A DNA stretch of 64,000 nucleotides, taken from NCBI GenBank assembly GCA_964504195.1, contig CAZDDI010000001.1, positions 186,001 through 250,000 of the forward strand, given 5' to 3'. Numbering within the stretch: position 1 is the stretch's first letter; every line of letters starts with the position of its first letter. Positions 17,853 to 26,800 of the stretch are shown here, one piece after another. Source of the DNA: CAZDDI01 sp964504195 (GTDB lineage: Bacteria > Chloroflexota > Anaerolineae > B4-G1 > SLSP01). The position numbers and the translations under genes are program-made. The notes under the pieces were generated by a model that was not told where the DNA came from, ran no database searches, and saw only the letters and a program-made list of their open reading frames with translations.

Positions 17853-19169
17853 TTATGCCGGCCGCACGTAGATGGCCCTGGGGCCTTTCTCGCTCTCTCC
17901 CACTTCATACTGCACTGCCAGCCCCTCGGCCGGTGTGTCAATCCCACGAACACCGGAGATGTGAAAAAAGATGTCTTTGCCGCCGTCATCCGGTCTGATG
18001 AAGCCGAATCCACGATCGCCATTGTAGGTTTTGATCTGCCCGGTAAAAGTTGCCCTTGTTGCAACCGGAGCGGAAGGGCGGGAACGGAGTTGCTTTGGCT
18101 GAGGCCGCTCATCGGCGGGGACAGCTTCTTCCCAATCCCGGCGGCACAATTTTAACAGCGGGCCGACGGCATCGGGAATTTCCGGCAACGTTGCGCCGGA
18201 TTGGGTCATGGCGTCGCACGCTTGCTTTTCAAGGCGGACAAGGTCGGCGGAAATTGACCAGCCTTCGCGCGCGCGCACCAGCCGCGAAAGCGCCGCGTGA
18301 CGCGCCGCCACATCCAATCGTTGCAACATCAGGGCGGTTTTCGCAATGAGCGCATATAGCCCTACTTTGGCTTTGTCTTCACCAAAGGCCAATGCTGCCC
18401 GGCATGCCAGACGGTAAGCTTCCCCCGTCTGATCGTTTCGCAGTTTCAGTTCTGCCAGGTCGCTGAGCAGATACCATTCTGGTTGCCCGCGTTGTAATAA
18501 CGCCTCAAGCTCCACAATTGCCTCCGCCACCGTTCCCTGCCCGGCCAATGCCTGCGCTGCCCAGCGTGCAAAGTCGCGCTTGCGAGGGAATGCCTGCATC
18601 GCTTCCACCGCTATGTCCCTGGCGGCATCCCATTGTTTGAGTTCCACCAGGCTTTTGATCTTGGCAAAGTACCACTGTTCACGCTCAGAAATCACACGCC
18701 GTCCATCCATCTCGCGCGGTTCTACGCTGAGCGTTTGTGGATTGATTCGGTCGCACCAAGGAGAGACGATGTTCCATTTCATCTTGTCTTTGGCCGCGCC
18801 GATTACCGCAAATGTCACCAAGCGCACCGGCAATTCCTCGTCTGTTTGATCCACAATCTGCTGCCCAAAATGTACCAATGCGCCCAGGTCGCCGCGATCC
18901 CGCGCTGGTTTGATTTTTACATCATAAAGCGCCCAAACTACTTCGCGGCGCACATATATGTCTTCAGGATATTTCTCGGCAACGGTCTGGGCGACGCTCA
19001 GCGCGGCATCAGGATGTCCCGCCTTCCGCAGACAATACGCATAGCGCCCACCGGTGAAGGCATCGCCATGTTCATCCCACAGTTGGTGGTAAAGTTTACC
19101 GGCCCCTTCATAGTCCTGTGCGTCGTAGAGCTGTTTGGCCTGCGTGCGCATATCTGTTGATTGTGTCAT
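17853..19169 (-). CDS. TPR protein with C-terminal cold-shock domain
   Basis: The start at 19169 (MTQSTDMRTQAKQLYD) has AAGGAG six bases upstream; a longer frame begins inside the NERD-helicase gene and is rejected. The 438-residue protein is largely helical TPR-like repeats (1-340: YDAQDYEGAGKLYHQLW, then FPRKRDFARWAAQALAG and similar pairs). After a basic linker, residues 373-438 are a cold-shock/OB domain with RNP motifs DRGFGFI and DIFFHIS. Cold-shock domains bind single-stranded RNA or DNA. It is encoded between two helicase genes, so a role in presenting nucleic acid to them is a plausible inference. It could be a nucleic-acid sensor adaptor. Confidence 0.8.
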   Translation of the reverse strand: MTQSTDMRTQAKQLYDAQDYEGAGKLYHQLWDEHGDAFTGGRYAYCLRKAGHPDAALSVAQTVAEKYPEDIYVRREVVWALYDVKIKPARDRGDLGALVHFGQQIVDQTDEELPVRLVTFAVIGAAKDKMKWNIVSPWCDRINPQTLSVEPREMDGRRVISEREQWYFAKIKSLVELKQWDAARDIAVEAMQAFPRKRDFARWAAQALAGQGTVAEAIVELEALLQRGQPEWYLLSDLAELKLRNDQTGEAYRLACRAALAFGEDKAKVGLYALIAKTALMLQRLDVAARHAALSRLVRAREGWSISADLVRLEKQACDAMTQSGATLPEIPDAVGPLLKLCRRDWEEAVPADERPQPKQLRSRPSAPVATRATFTGQIKTYNGDRGFGFIRPDDGGKDIFFHISGVRGIDTPAEGLAVQYEVGESEKGPRAIYVRPA

Positions 19170-19185
19170 AGAATACTCCTTACAT

Positions 19186-20868
19186 TTATGCGCTGAAAGC
19201 CGCGCGCACGGTTTGGGGAGCATCTTGCCCAATCAAGACTACCAAGTAAGTTTTGGCGCGCGATGTCCCTACATACATGAGTGTCTCCACCTCGTTAGAC
19301 GATAATCGCTCATCTACTTCACAAAGCACGATTACAGGGCGTTCCAATCCTTTGAAACGTCGGATGGTGGTAGCGAACACTTCTTGACCGGTGAGTGGTA
19401 GGTGATTTACAAGCTGTATATTACCCAATCGTTTGCCTAATATCGAGCTGCTTGGCGTGCCCAACGCTGTCAATACGGCAATGTCTCCATGAGTGAACCC
19501 CTGTTCATTGAGTAGTCGGTGTAACAAACGTTGTAATTGCTTTTCTCCGTCATGTGCGTCGGTGTAGGGAATGAGGTGAACGAACTGTCCTTCAGGGCCG
19601 ATCGCCGTCGGGAAAGGCGGTCCAGCATAAAACGCTTTGACAACATCGAAAATGCTCTGCGTGTTTCTGCAGTTTTCTTCAAGTGAGAAAGGTGGTGATT
19701 CTACCGGAATAGCGCTACGGTCACGATAAACTCGCTGATTGTCATCAAAAAAGATATAGAAAATGCCGTTCGTTGGGTCGTGCAACAACCAAGGTAGAAT
19801 ATCCCACCAGTCAGCACGGAAATCCTGCCCCTCATCTACAATGATGGCATCATACTGTGACCCGACCTCTCCGACCACCGCAAGCAGCGCATCCGGTAAT
19901 GTGACATCGTAGTATTCAGGTGGTGCATCCTCACGATAAGGTAGATGTCGTCCGGCTTGATTTGCCCAATGCACACACAATTGATGGAAACTGAAAACGT
20001 CGAATCGACGATGATACCCGAGTTCATCCCTCAAGAAATCTGCCAATGCACGGTTGTAGCAGGTCAATAGTACTTTAAGGCCCTCCTCTTCGGCTAAACT
20101 ACGGGCCTTTTCCAATGCCAGGAAGGTTTTGCCAGAACCAGCACATCCAGCGATTGCTACACGTCGTTGCCCTTTGAGAAACCGCAAATATCGACATTGA
20201 TTAGCGGTTAGGGTCGTCAGGGCTTGCTCGTCAGCGCGAAGTTGCTCTGCAAGGAAAGGATTACGAATACTTTCAGCTTGCCCCAGGATGCGGATAAGCA
20301 CTTGCATAGCCGCTTTACCCGGCGGCGCATCTCGTGTGGCCTGACCTTGCCAATACGCAAGAGCACCGCGTAACCTTGTTTCAAGGGAAACCATATCCAG
20401 TGCGTCAATGATGATCTCACGAGGCGCGTTAAGTCGTAATTGTTCAGCTTCTACCACGGCATCTGGGAAAGCGACCATATGTCCAAATACAATCCTCTGA
20501 GATGGCCACCCGCGCGCGCTCCGTAGCTTGGCAATCAGGGTATGCTTACTCTCTGTTGCTTGCTCGAATGGATCGCCGATGTCGTGTGAAATGCCATTGC
20601 GGTCAGAGCTGATGAAATGCCCGGTGACTGCGTCGAACTGAATGCTTCCCCCTTTTACCTCAATGATCAGGATTCCCAAATGTGGGTGGGCAACAACGAA
20701 ATCCGCTTCTCCATCGCGGGGACGCCCCATGTCGTCGCGACCGATCCACTTAACATGATGAAGAACGATCCATGAATCATCCAATTCGCGCGCAAAAGCC
20801 TCATACAGACGGCGTTCAGCAGCGGATTTCGTGCTTGGATCGAAAATCGGAGGGAATAGATTACACAT
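19186..20868 (-). CDS. NERD-domain nuclease fused to UvrD-like superfamily 1 helicase
   Basis: The 560-residue protein has a NERD nuclease-like domain at residues 15-130, with GEADFVV and IIEVKGG supplying the acidic and lysine residues of the PD-(D/E)XK-type site. Residues 215-560 are an SF1 helicase: Walker A GCAGSGKT (about 240-247), Walker B VDEGQD, and late motifs RRFKGLE and YVGTSRAKTYLVV. The ATG overlaps the Xre stop codon as TGATG, so the two are translationally coupled. NERD-helicases occur in several defence loci. Cleavage and unwinding of foreign DNA is the likely activity. Confidence 0.85.
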   Translation of the reverse strand: MCNLFPPIFDPSTKSAAERRLYEAFARELDDSWIVLHHVKWIGRDDMGRPRDGEADFVVAHPHLGILIIEVKGGSIQFDAVTGHFISSDRNGISHDIGDPFEQATESKHTLIAKLRSARGWPSQRIVFGHMVAFPDAVVEAEQLRLNAPREIIIDALDMVSLETRLRGALAYWQGQATRDAPPGKAAMQVLIRILGQAESIRNPFLAEQLRADEQALTTLTANQCRYLRFLKGQRRVAIAGCAGSGKTFLALEKARSLAEEEGLKVLLTCYNRALADFLRDELGYHRRFDVFSFHQLCVHWANQAGRHLPYREDAPPEYYDVTLPDALLAVVGEVGSQYDAIIVDEGQDFRADWWDILPWLLHDPTNGIFYIFFDDNQRVYRDRSAIPVESPPFSLEENCRNTQSIFDVVKAFYAGPPFPTAIGPEGQFVHLIPYTDAHDGEKQLQRLLHRLLNEQGFTHGDIAVLTALGTPSSSILGKRLGNIQLVNHLPLTGQEVFATTIRRFKGLERPVIVLCEVDERLSSNEVETLMYVGTSRAKTYLVVLIGQDAPQTVRAAFSA

Positions 20869-21146
20869 CAGATTTCTCCAGATCCTAAACGTGATTGCTT
20901 CTCTAGCCTTAAATCCTGCTCATCATCAATCAGCATGTCCGTAGACACACCAATCAACCGCGCATAAGCCAACAGCGTCGCCAGATCGGGCTGCCGCTGC
21001 CCGTTCTCCCATTCATACACCCGCGTGCGGCGTGCAGAATTTCTCTTGCCCAAAATTTCGGCCATCTGGTCAAGTGTCCAGCCCCGCGACTCCCGAATAG
21101 CCCTCAATTTATCACCTAATCGTTGTGGAATTGGTTTTGGTGCCAT
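20868..21146 (-). CDS. Xre-family helix-turn-helix regulator
   Basis: The 92-residue protein carries one Cro/Xre HTH (LGDKLRAIRESRGWTLDQMA, then RVYEWENGQRQPDLATLLA), followed by a short acidic tail. It is the first gene of a four-gene leftward operon (Xre, NERD-helicase, TPR-CSD, XPD-like helicase). The ATG has GGAGAAC seven bases upstream, and that site is part of a perfect 6-4-6 palindrome. Binding there would block both transcription and ribosome access, so autorepression is likely. Small size and position suit a sensor-repressor of the operon. Confidence 0.85.
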   Translation of the reverse strand: MAPKPIPQRLGDKLRAIRESRGWTLDQMAEILGKRNSARRTRVYEWENGQRQPDLATLLAYARLIGVSTDMLIDDEQDLRLEKQSRLGSGEI

Positions 21147-21151
21147 TGTTC

Positions 21152-21167
21152 GTTCTCCATTGAGAAC
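21152..21167. promoter_or_regulatory. Palindrome overlapping the xre ribosome site, probable operator
   Basis: GTTCTC (21152-21157) and GAGAAC (21162-21167) form a perfect inverted repeat with a four-base spacer, starting six bases upstream of the xre ATG and including its GGAG. Position and symmetry suggest the Xre dimer binds it. Confidence 0.5.
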
Positions 21168-21177
21168 AGCATTAAAA

Positions 21178-21213
21178 CAAACTGCCTATCACAATTTTGT
21201 GATAGGCAGTTTG
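21178..21213 (-). terminator. Perfect 17-bp stem between the DUF6884 gene and xre
   Basis: Arms 21178-21194 and 21197-21213 are perfect 17-base inverted repeats with a two-base centre. On the minus strand the stem is followed by TTTTAATG, which fits a Rho-independent terminator of the DUF6884 gene. The near-absence of a loop also fits an operator for xre. Confidence 0.6.
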
Positions 21214-21236
21214 CGCGTAAACAAACCCATGAAAAT

Positions 21237-21974
21237 CTAGGCCTCACGATAAACCTCAACCCCTAATTGTTGTAGCACGCGGCGCGCATCTGAAGCCTGA
21301 AATTCAGATACTTTTAATCCTGTTAGTATGCTTACCAGCCACTTGGTGCTAACCCGCTCTCCATCAACCAACGCATACCAATCGCGGAAATTAGCATGTT
21401 CGCCCGAAGATTTCACAAGTGACTGCTTTGCCAGCTGTACGACCTGTTGGGGCGGCAATTGAACAAGCCGCCCCTTTACTACGGCGCGTCCAGTTACAGA
21501 AATAGCACGCGGCTCTTGTGTCAGTGATGGGAATGGTCGCTTATACAACCAGGACTTGAGCGCTTTCAATTGCTTGCCGGAAGATGTAGTTACAACGGTG
21601 CTTGGCATCCCGGAAGGAATAAAAGCCGCAAAGCCGTCCATCGCCTGCAAATAAGAACCGCTCAACATCACAAACACTTCAGCGAAGGGCTTTGCCATCA
21701 CTTTGCTAAACCGTTCGAGAACTTTCTTATTGAGTAGATCCGCTTGCTCCTGCGTCATACGCAGGTCATAATTCTCGATCTGCTTTGCCCCTGAGATAAG
21801 CCCGTGCTGCGCTGAAAGTACATACAGCTCTATATCCTGCAAAGCGGAGGGCGCTTCATTTAGAAACTTACGCAGGACTCGAAAAGTTGGGCCATCATAG
21901 CGCTCAATAGCCGGCAAAGGCTTTTCAGAAGAGTTTTTCGATTGTGTACACCCCAGGATTAGACAGCGCGTCAT
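21237..21974 (-). CDS. DUF6884 (YaaA-like) family protein
   Basis: I start at 21974 (MTRCLILGCTQSKN) behind GAGAGGCG; the longer open frame adds 66 residues unlike the family. The 245-residue protein has the family signatures GCTQSK, YDGPTFRVLRKFL, LYVLSAQHGLI and ENYD near the N terminus. The C-terminal 90 residues are an unassigned helical segment. YaaA relatives bind DNA, but the biochemical activity of DUF6884 is not clear to me. Its place between the defence operons and queC suggests a link to 7-deazaguanine chemistry. Whether it performs a DpdC-type step on preQ0 in DNA cannot be decided here. It ends at a strong stem-loop. Confidence 0.7.
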   Translation of the reverse strand: MTRCLILGCTQSKNSSEKPLPAIERYDGPTFRVLRKFLNEAPSALQDIELYVLSAQHGLISGAKQIENYDLRMTQEQADLLNKKVLERFSKVMAKPFAEVFVMLSGSYLQAMDGFAAFIPSGMPSTVVTTSSGKQLKALKSWLYKRPFPSLTQEPRAISVTGRAVVKGRLVQLPPQQVVQLAKQSLVKSSGEHANFRDWYALVDGERVSTKWLVSILTGLKVSEFQASDARRVLQQLGVEVYREA

Positions 21975-22139
21975 AGCACCAACGCCTCTCGTGACAAAGT
22001 GATGGGAGCCATACAAACAAACCGGAGGTAAGAACCTTGACGGTGAGGGCAAACATGATAGAATACCAGTAGAGTGGCATCCTGAATTGCTCTCTGGAAA
22101 ATCAGCCTCCGGCTCCCACAAGCTGCGAGGCTGCTTTTT

Positions 22140-22175
22140 ATGATTCATCTCACAGTATAATACATCTAACAAAAA
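22140..22175 (+). promoter_or_regulatory. Probable promoter for queC, possibly bidirectional
   Basis: A consensus TATAAT lies at about 22158 in the 265-base gap between the divergent DUF6884 and queC genes. The -35 region is weak. The same bases read TATTATACT on the minus strand and could also serve the DUF6884 gene. No preQ1 riboswitch pattern was recognised in this gap. Confidence 0.35.
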
Positions 22176-22239
22176 ACAACAACTAAATCAAGGACAATTT
22201 CACCTACCTTCTCAATCTCCTCAATAAGGCGAGCGCAAC

Positions 22240-22902
22240 ATGAAAAAATCTATTGCCATTGTTAGCGGCGGTCTCGATAGTGTCACCCTGGCCTACCACT
22301 TGCGGGATGCCGGGTATAGATTACACTTGCTTACATTTGATTACGGACAACGCCACAAAAAAGAAGTGTCCTTTGCCCAGCTATGCGCCAATCGCCTAGG
22401 CGCACAACATGATATCATTGATATAGCCACTGTAGGCCAGTTACTCCGTGGCTCAGCGCTGACGGATGCGAATGTGACCGTGCCTGATGGAGACTATGCC
22501 CAGAACAATATGAGCGTTACCGTAGTGCCTAACCGCAATGCCATCATGCTGGCGATTGGTTTTAGCATCGCAGCAGCGGAAGATGCGGATAATGTAGCCA
22601 TTGGGGTGCATGGCGGCGACCACTTCATTTATCCTGACTGTCGCCCTGAGTTTCTTGAAAGATTTGATTTTATGGAAAAGGCCTCATTAGGTGAGTATGC
22701 AAGCGTCAAGCTCTATGCTCCTTTTGTGCGGCTGGGGAAAAATGAAATCGTGAAAATAGGGACTACCCTGGGTGTGCCATTTGCGGAGACATGGAGCTGT
22801 TACAAAGGCGATGCTTGCCACTGCGGTACTTGCAGTACCTGTGTAGAACGCAAACAAGCCTTTGCTCAGGCTGGTGTGATGGATCCAACCATCTACACAT
22901 GA
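22240..22902 (+). CDS. queC: 7-cyano-7-deazaguanine (preQ0) synthase
   Basis: The 220-residue protein starts after AAGGCGAG. It has the PP-loop ATP site SGGLDSVT at residues 10-17, conserved internal motifs TFDYGQRH and VPNRNAIML, and the zinc site CxxxxxCHCGTCSTC near the C terminus (CYKGDACHCGTCSTCVERK). Length matches the family. QueC converts 7-carboxy-7-deazaguanine to preQ0 with ATP and ammonia, the precursor of queuosine and of 7-deazaguanine bases in DNA. FolE, QueD and QueE are not in this window. It is on the plus strand, divergent from the defence operons, and is followed 50 bases later by the precursor transporter gene. Confidence 0.95.
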   Translation: MKKSIAIVSGGLDSVTLAYHLRDAGYRLHLLTFDYGQRHKKEVSFAQLCANRLGAQHDIIDIATVGQLLRGSALTDANVTVPDGDYAQNNMSVTVVPNRNAIMLAIGFSIAAAEDADNVAIGVHGGDHFIYPDCRPEFLERFDFMEKASLGEYASVKLYAPFVRLGKNEIVKIGTTLGVPFAETWSCYKGDACHCGTCSTCVERKQAFAQAGVMDPTIYT

Positions 22903-22952
22903 GCAGGAACAGAATCGAAAAGTCACTTAGAATTACTTTTTAAGGAATAAAT

Positions 22953-23606
22953 ATGAAACGCCCAGAACAACAATTTTCAGTTATTGCAGTAATCCTCGTA
23001 TCACTTTACATCGGGTCTCAAATAATTGCAGATGTAGGTGCTACACGGTTGATAGAGATCGGAGGCATAGTCATGCCTGGTGGCACCTTGATCTTTGCGC
23101 TTACTTTTACGTTACGCGATATCTTACATAAACAATTAGGACGCAAGGCCACTATTATCACAATTGTTATGGGAGCTGTGGTCAATGTTTTATTGGCTCT
23201 TTATATGTTAGGGATTGGACAGCTCCCTGCACCAGTCTTCTACAATCTGACAAATGAATGGGGACAAGTATTTGCTTGGATCCCATCAATAACACTGGGC
23301 AGCATTGTGGCGGAGATGTTATCTCAGTGGATTGATACTGAAGTCTATGAGCTATGGGTACGCAAAGTCACACGTCGGTTTCAGTGGAGTCGCGTCCTGG
23401 TGTCTAACACTTGCGGGCTAATCGTAGATAGCACCTCTTTTGGATTACTCGCGTTTACGATTCTTCCGATGATCTTTGGTGGCGATATATTGCCTGTTAC
23501 GACCGCACTTACATTAGGGGCCGGACAAATAGTCTATAAAGGCCTGGTAACAATCGTATCTATGCCCCTAATCTATACAGTCAAGGATGGCCCAGGCTTA
23601 GCATAG
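22953..23606 (+). CDS. yhhQ: Queuosine-precursor transporter, VUT/YhhQ family
   Basis: The 217-residue hydrophobic protein has about six membrane helices. Family features include VSLYIGSQIIADVGATRL, PGGTLIFALTFTLRDILHK, a CGLIVDSTSF segment and TLGAGQIVYKGLVTI. It starts behind AAGGAA. YhhQ proteins take up preQ0 or preQ1 across the inner membrane. Placement after queC gives the cell both made and scavenged preQ0. A Rho-independent terminator follows 120 bases downstream. Confidence 0.9.
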   Translation: MKRPEQQFSVIAVILVSLYIGSQIIADVGATRLIEIGGIVMPGGTLIFALTFTLRDILHKQLGRKATIITIVMGAVVNVLLALYMLGIGQLPAPVFYNLTNEWGQVFAWIPSITLGSIVAEMLSQWIDTEVYELWVRKVTRRFQWSRVLVSNTCGLIVDSTSFGLLAFTILPMIFGGDILPVTTALTLGAGQIVYKGLVTIVSMPLIYTVKDGPGLA

Positions 23607-23627
23607 AACTTCTCAAGCGCAAACTTA

Positions 23628-23678
23628 CCGCCCGCCAGTGCTGCGGCAGTTGGCTGCCAACTGCTTGCACCAGCGGGC
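23628..23678. repeat. Nested inverted repeat after yhhQ
   Basis: CCGCCCGC and GCGGGCGG enclose an inner stem CAGTTGGC/GCCAACTG. No U-tract follows. It lies between the yhhQ stop and the terminator and may be a REP-like element or an RNA-stabilising structure. Confidence 0.4.
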
Positions 23679-23728
23679 GGATAGATGTATACTATTTCCG
23701 CTGCGGCGGTCACGTCGCCGTGGTACCT

Positions 23729-23760
23729 GCCCCAGCGCGTCCAACCGCCTGGGGCTTTTT
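23729..23760 (+). terminator. Rho-independent terminator of queC-yhhQ
   Basis: GCCCCAG (23729-23735) pairs with CTGGGGC (23749-23755) and is followed directly by five T residues. It ends the only plus-strand unit in the window and marks the right side of the moderate-GC island. Confidence 0.75.
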
Positions 23761-23822
23761 GTGTACTATCATGAGTATAACCCCAATCGCGGCAAAGCGC
23801 AAAAAGCGTTGCGCTCCGGCGG

Positions 23823-26800
23823 TCAGCGCGCCACCTTACGCGCCTGCAACCAGGCCATGCCCCAGCGATCCACCTGCCACAGACCGCGCACGATGACCGG
23901 CTGCCACACCGGCGGCGGTTTGATCTCCGGCTCCCACTTCACCAGCCACCAGGTCGCGCCATCCCACAAGTATGCGCCCTCCCGGCTCCAGCCCGGCAAG
24001 CGCGCGCCGACTATCGTCACCAGGCTGCCGCCGCGTTGGGGGAGCGCGCCCGCTGCGAGCGCGCCGGGCGTCTGTGTACGCAATTCCGGCAACCACGCGG
24101 CCAGCGCCGCCCACGGATAGCCCACCAAGTCTTTCTCCCACTGCCAGCGCTGCGCGAGCGTTTCAGGCACGGTTGCGGCTGCGCCAAAATCGAACCCCAA
24201 CTGCTGTACGCTCCCGGCCTGCGCGATACTCGCCGCCTCAGCCAGCAGGGCCGCCCGGCTCGCGCCCAGCCCCTCCAGCGCGCCGCCCTGGATCAAGTGC
24301 GTGACCTCCCGCGCCTGCAAGTCCACCCGCCCCAGCAAATTGCGCACCCCCGTGAACGGCCCGGCGGCCCGCGTCTGCCCCAGCGCTGCAATGGCGCTCC
24401 GCCGTAAGTCGCGCACGTCGCCCAACCCCAGCCAAAGCACCGGCTGGGCGCCTTCCCACGCGAGCGTCACCGCCGACCCGCTGTGATTAACGTGCGGCAG
24501 CCGCACGCTCACGCCCAAGCGTTGCGCCTCGGCCATGTAGACCGCCGGGTGGTGATACCCGCCCCAATCGCGCAAGCGCGCCGCAAAGAACGCCGCCGGG
24601 GAGTGCGCCTTGAGGTACGCCGAGCGGTAACTCACGTCCGCGTAAGCCGTCGCGTGCCCCTGATTGAAGCCGTAACCGGCGAACACGCTGACCTGCTCCC
24701 ACAACTGCCGCGCCTGCGCCGCCGTGAACCCCGGCCCCGCCGGCGCGGGCCGTTGGCAGCCAGCCTCGAACGCGGCCTGCATCTGCGCCATCTCGCCCGG
24801 CTGCATTTTGCTCATCCCGCGTCGCAGGTGGTCGGCCTGCGCCCAACTCAGGCCCGCAATCTCCGTCGCCACCCGCAAAATCTGCTCCTGGAACAGCAAC
24901 ACCCCCTGCGTGGCGGCCAGAATTGGCTCTAGTGCCGGGTGCAGGTAGGCGACCGGAGCCTCGCCCCGGTAGCGGCGCACGAAGACCTCGGCCAGCCCGC
25001 CGGTGGCCGGGCCGGGCTTGAAGAACGCATTGGCCACCGCCAGATCGCGCACGGTGCGCGCCTGCAACTTGCGCAGCGTCCGCCGCGCCCCCTCCGACTC
25101 GCACTGGAAGATACCCACTGTGTCGCCGGCGGCCAGGAGCGCCTGGGTGGCCGGATCGGCCAGCGGGATGTCCGCCAGGCGGAACGCCGGATCTCCGTCG
25201 CGCCGCACCAGTTCTGCCGCATCCGCCAGCACCGTGAGCGCGCGGATGCCCAACAGGTCCAACTTCGCCAGCCCCAGCGCGGCCACGTCGCCGTGGGGGT
25301 ATTGGGTACTGAGGAAGCCTTTGGGCGCCCATTGCACCGGCACCACGGCGGTGAGCGGCCCGGGGGTGATGACCACCCCGCCGGGGTGGACCGTCAGATG
25401 GGCGGGGAAGCCCTCCAGTGCGTAGGCCAGCCGGAGATAGTCATGCAGCGCGGTGGGCGTCGCGGCTAAGACGTCTTCCATAGTGCGTTCCGCGCCCTGG
25501 CCCGGACGGAAGCGACGCGGCAGGGCGGCCAGCAAGGTGGCGAGCATATCTTCATCCAGGCCGTAGGCTTTGGCGACTGCGCGGCCTGCCGAGCGCAGTT
25601 GCAACGTGTTGACCGCGCCCACCAACGCCACGCGCTCGGCTCCGTACCGCTGGCGGACGTAGGCCAGCACCTCGGCGCGGCGGCGACTGCAAAAATCGAG
25701 GTCAATATCGGGCGCGTCGGCGCGGGCGGGGTTGAGGAAGCGTGCGAAGTACAGGTCATGCGCCAGCGGATCCACGGTGGTGATGCCGGTGCAGTAGGCG
25801 ACCAGCGAATTGGCGACGCTGCCGCGCGTGCTCACGGGGATGTCCTGTGTGCGGGCGTGCTGCACGATGTCGGCCACGATGAGGAACAGCGGCGCGTAGC
25901 CCTGCGTGGTGATGACGGTCAGTTCATGCGCCAACCGCTCGCGCGCCGCTACCGGCGGTTCTGAGCCGTAGCGCGTCTGGAGGCCGGCCGCGGCCTGCGT
26001 CTGCAACGCCGAGGCGGGGGTCGCGCCGGCGGACAAATCGAGCGCGGGCCAGATCGGGCAGCCATCCGGCAAGGCCGGGCCGCATTGCGCAGCCAGGGTA
26101 GCCGTGCGGGCTACCGCGTCCGGGAACTCCGCGTAGCGGGCGGCGACTTCTTCCGCTGTGAGCCAGTGAACGCTGACTGCCGGATCGCCACCATCCGGCA
26201 GCGCGGTGGGCGGCACAGCGGCCAGCGGGCAGTTCAGGCGAATTGCGGCCAGCAGCCGCAGCAGCGGACGCTCCTCCGGCGTGAGGCAGTAGACCGGCGG
26301 CAGGGCCACCAGCGGCACGCCGAGCCGGGCGGTCAGGTCGCGCAGGGTGTGGGCCAGGGCGGTATCCGTCGGGCGGTGGAGTTCCAGCCCCAGGTAGGTG
26401 TGTTCATCGTAGAGGCCCGCCAGCCGCGCCAGCCAGCGGCGCGCCAGGGTGGGCTGCCCCGCGCGCAGGCAGCGCCAGGCCCAGCCGGTTTGCCCGGCAT
26501 CGAGCGCGAGCAGGCCCGCCGCGTGCGCGCGCAGGTCGCTCAGGGTGAGGCCGCGCGCGGCGCGGGCTTCCCGGTCGGCATAGCCCTGTACTAATGAAGA
26601 GAGGGCGCAAAGCGCACGGTAGCCCGCCGGATCGCGGGCCAGCAGCACGAGTTGGCCGGGGGTGGGGACGGCATCCGGCGCGGGCAGATCGTCCGGCCAG
26701 GCCACGTTGAGGGTGAGGCCCAGGATGGGCTGGACGCCTACCGCGCGGCAGGCCCGGTCGAAGGCGACCGCGCCGTAAAGCGCGTGGGTATCGGTGAGCG

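Noticed and set aside
21975..22239. preQ1 riboswitch upstream of queC or the DUF6884 gene
   Set aside because: The gap was read for known preQ1 riboswitch patterns; none was convincing.
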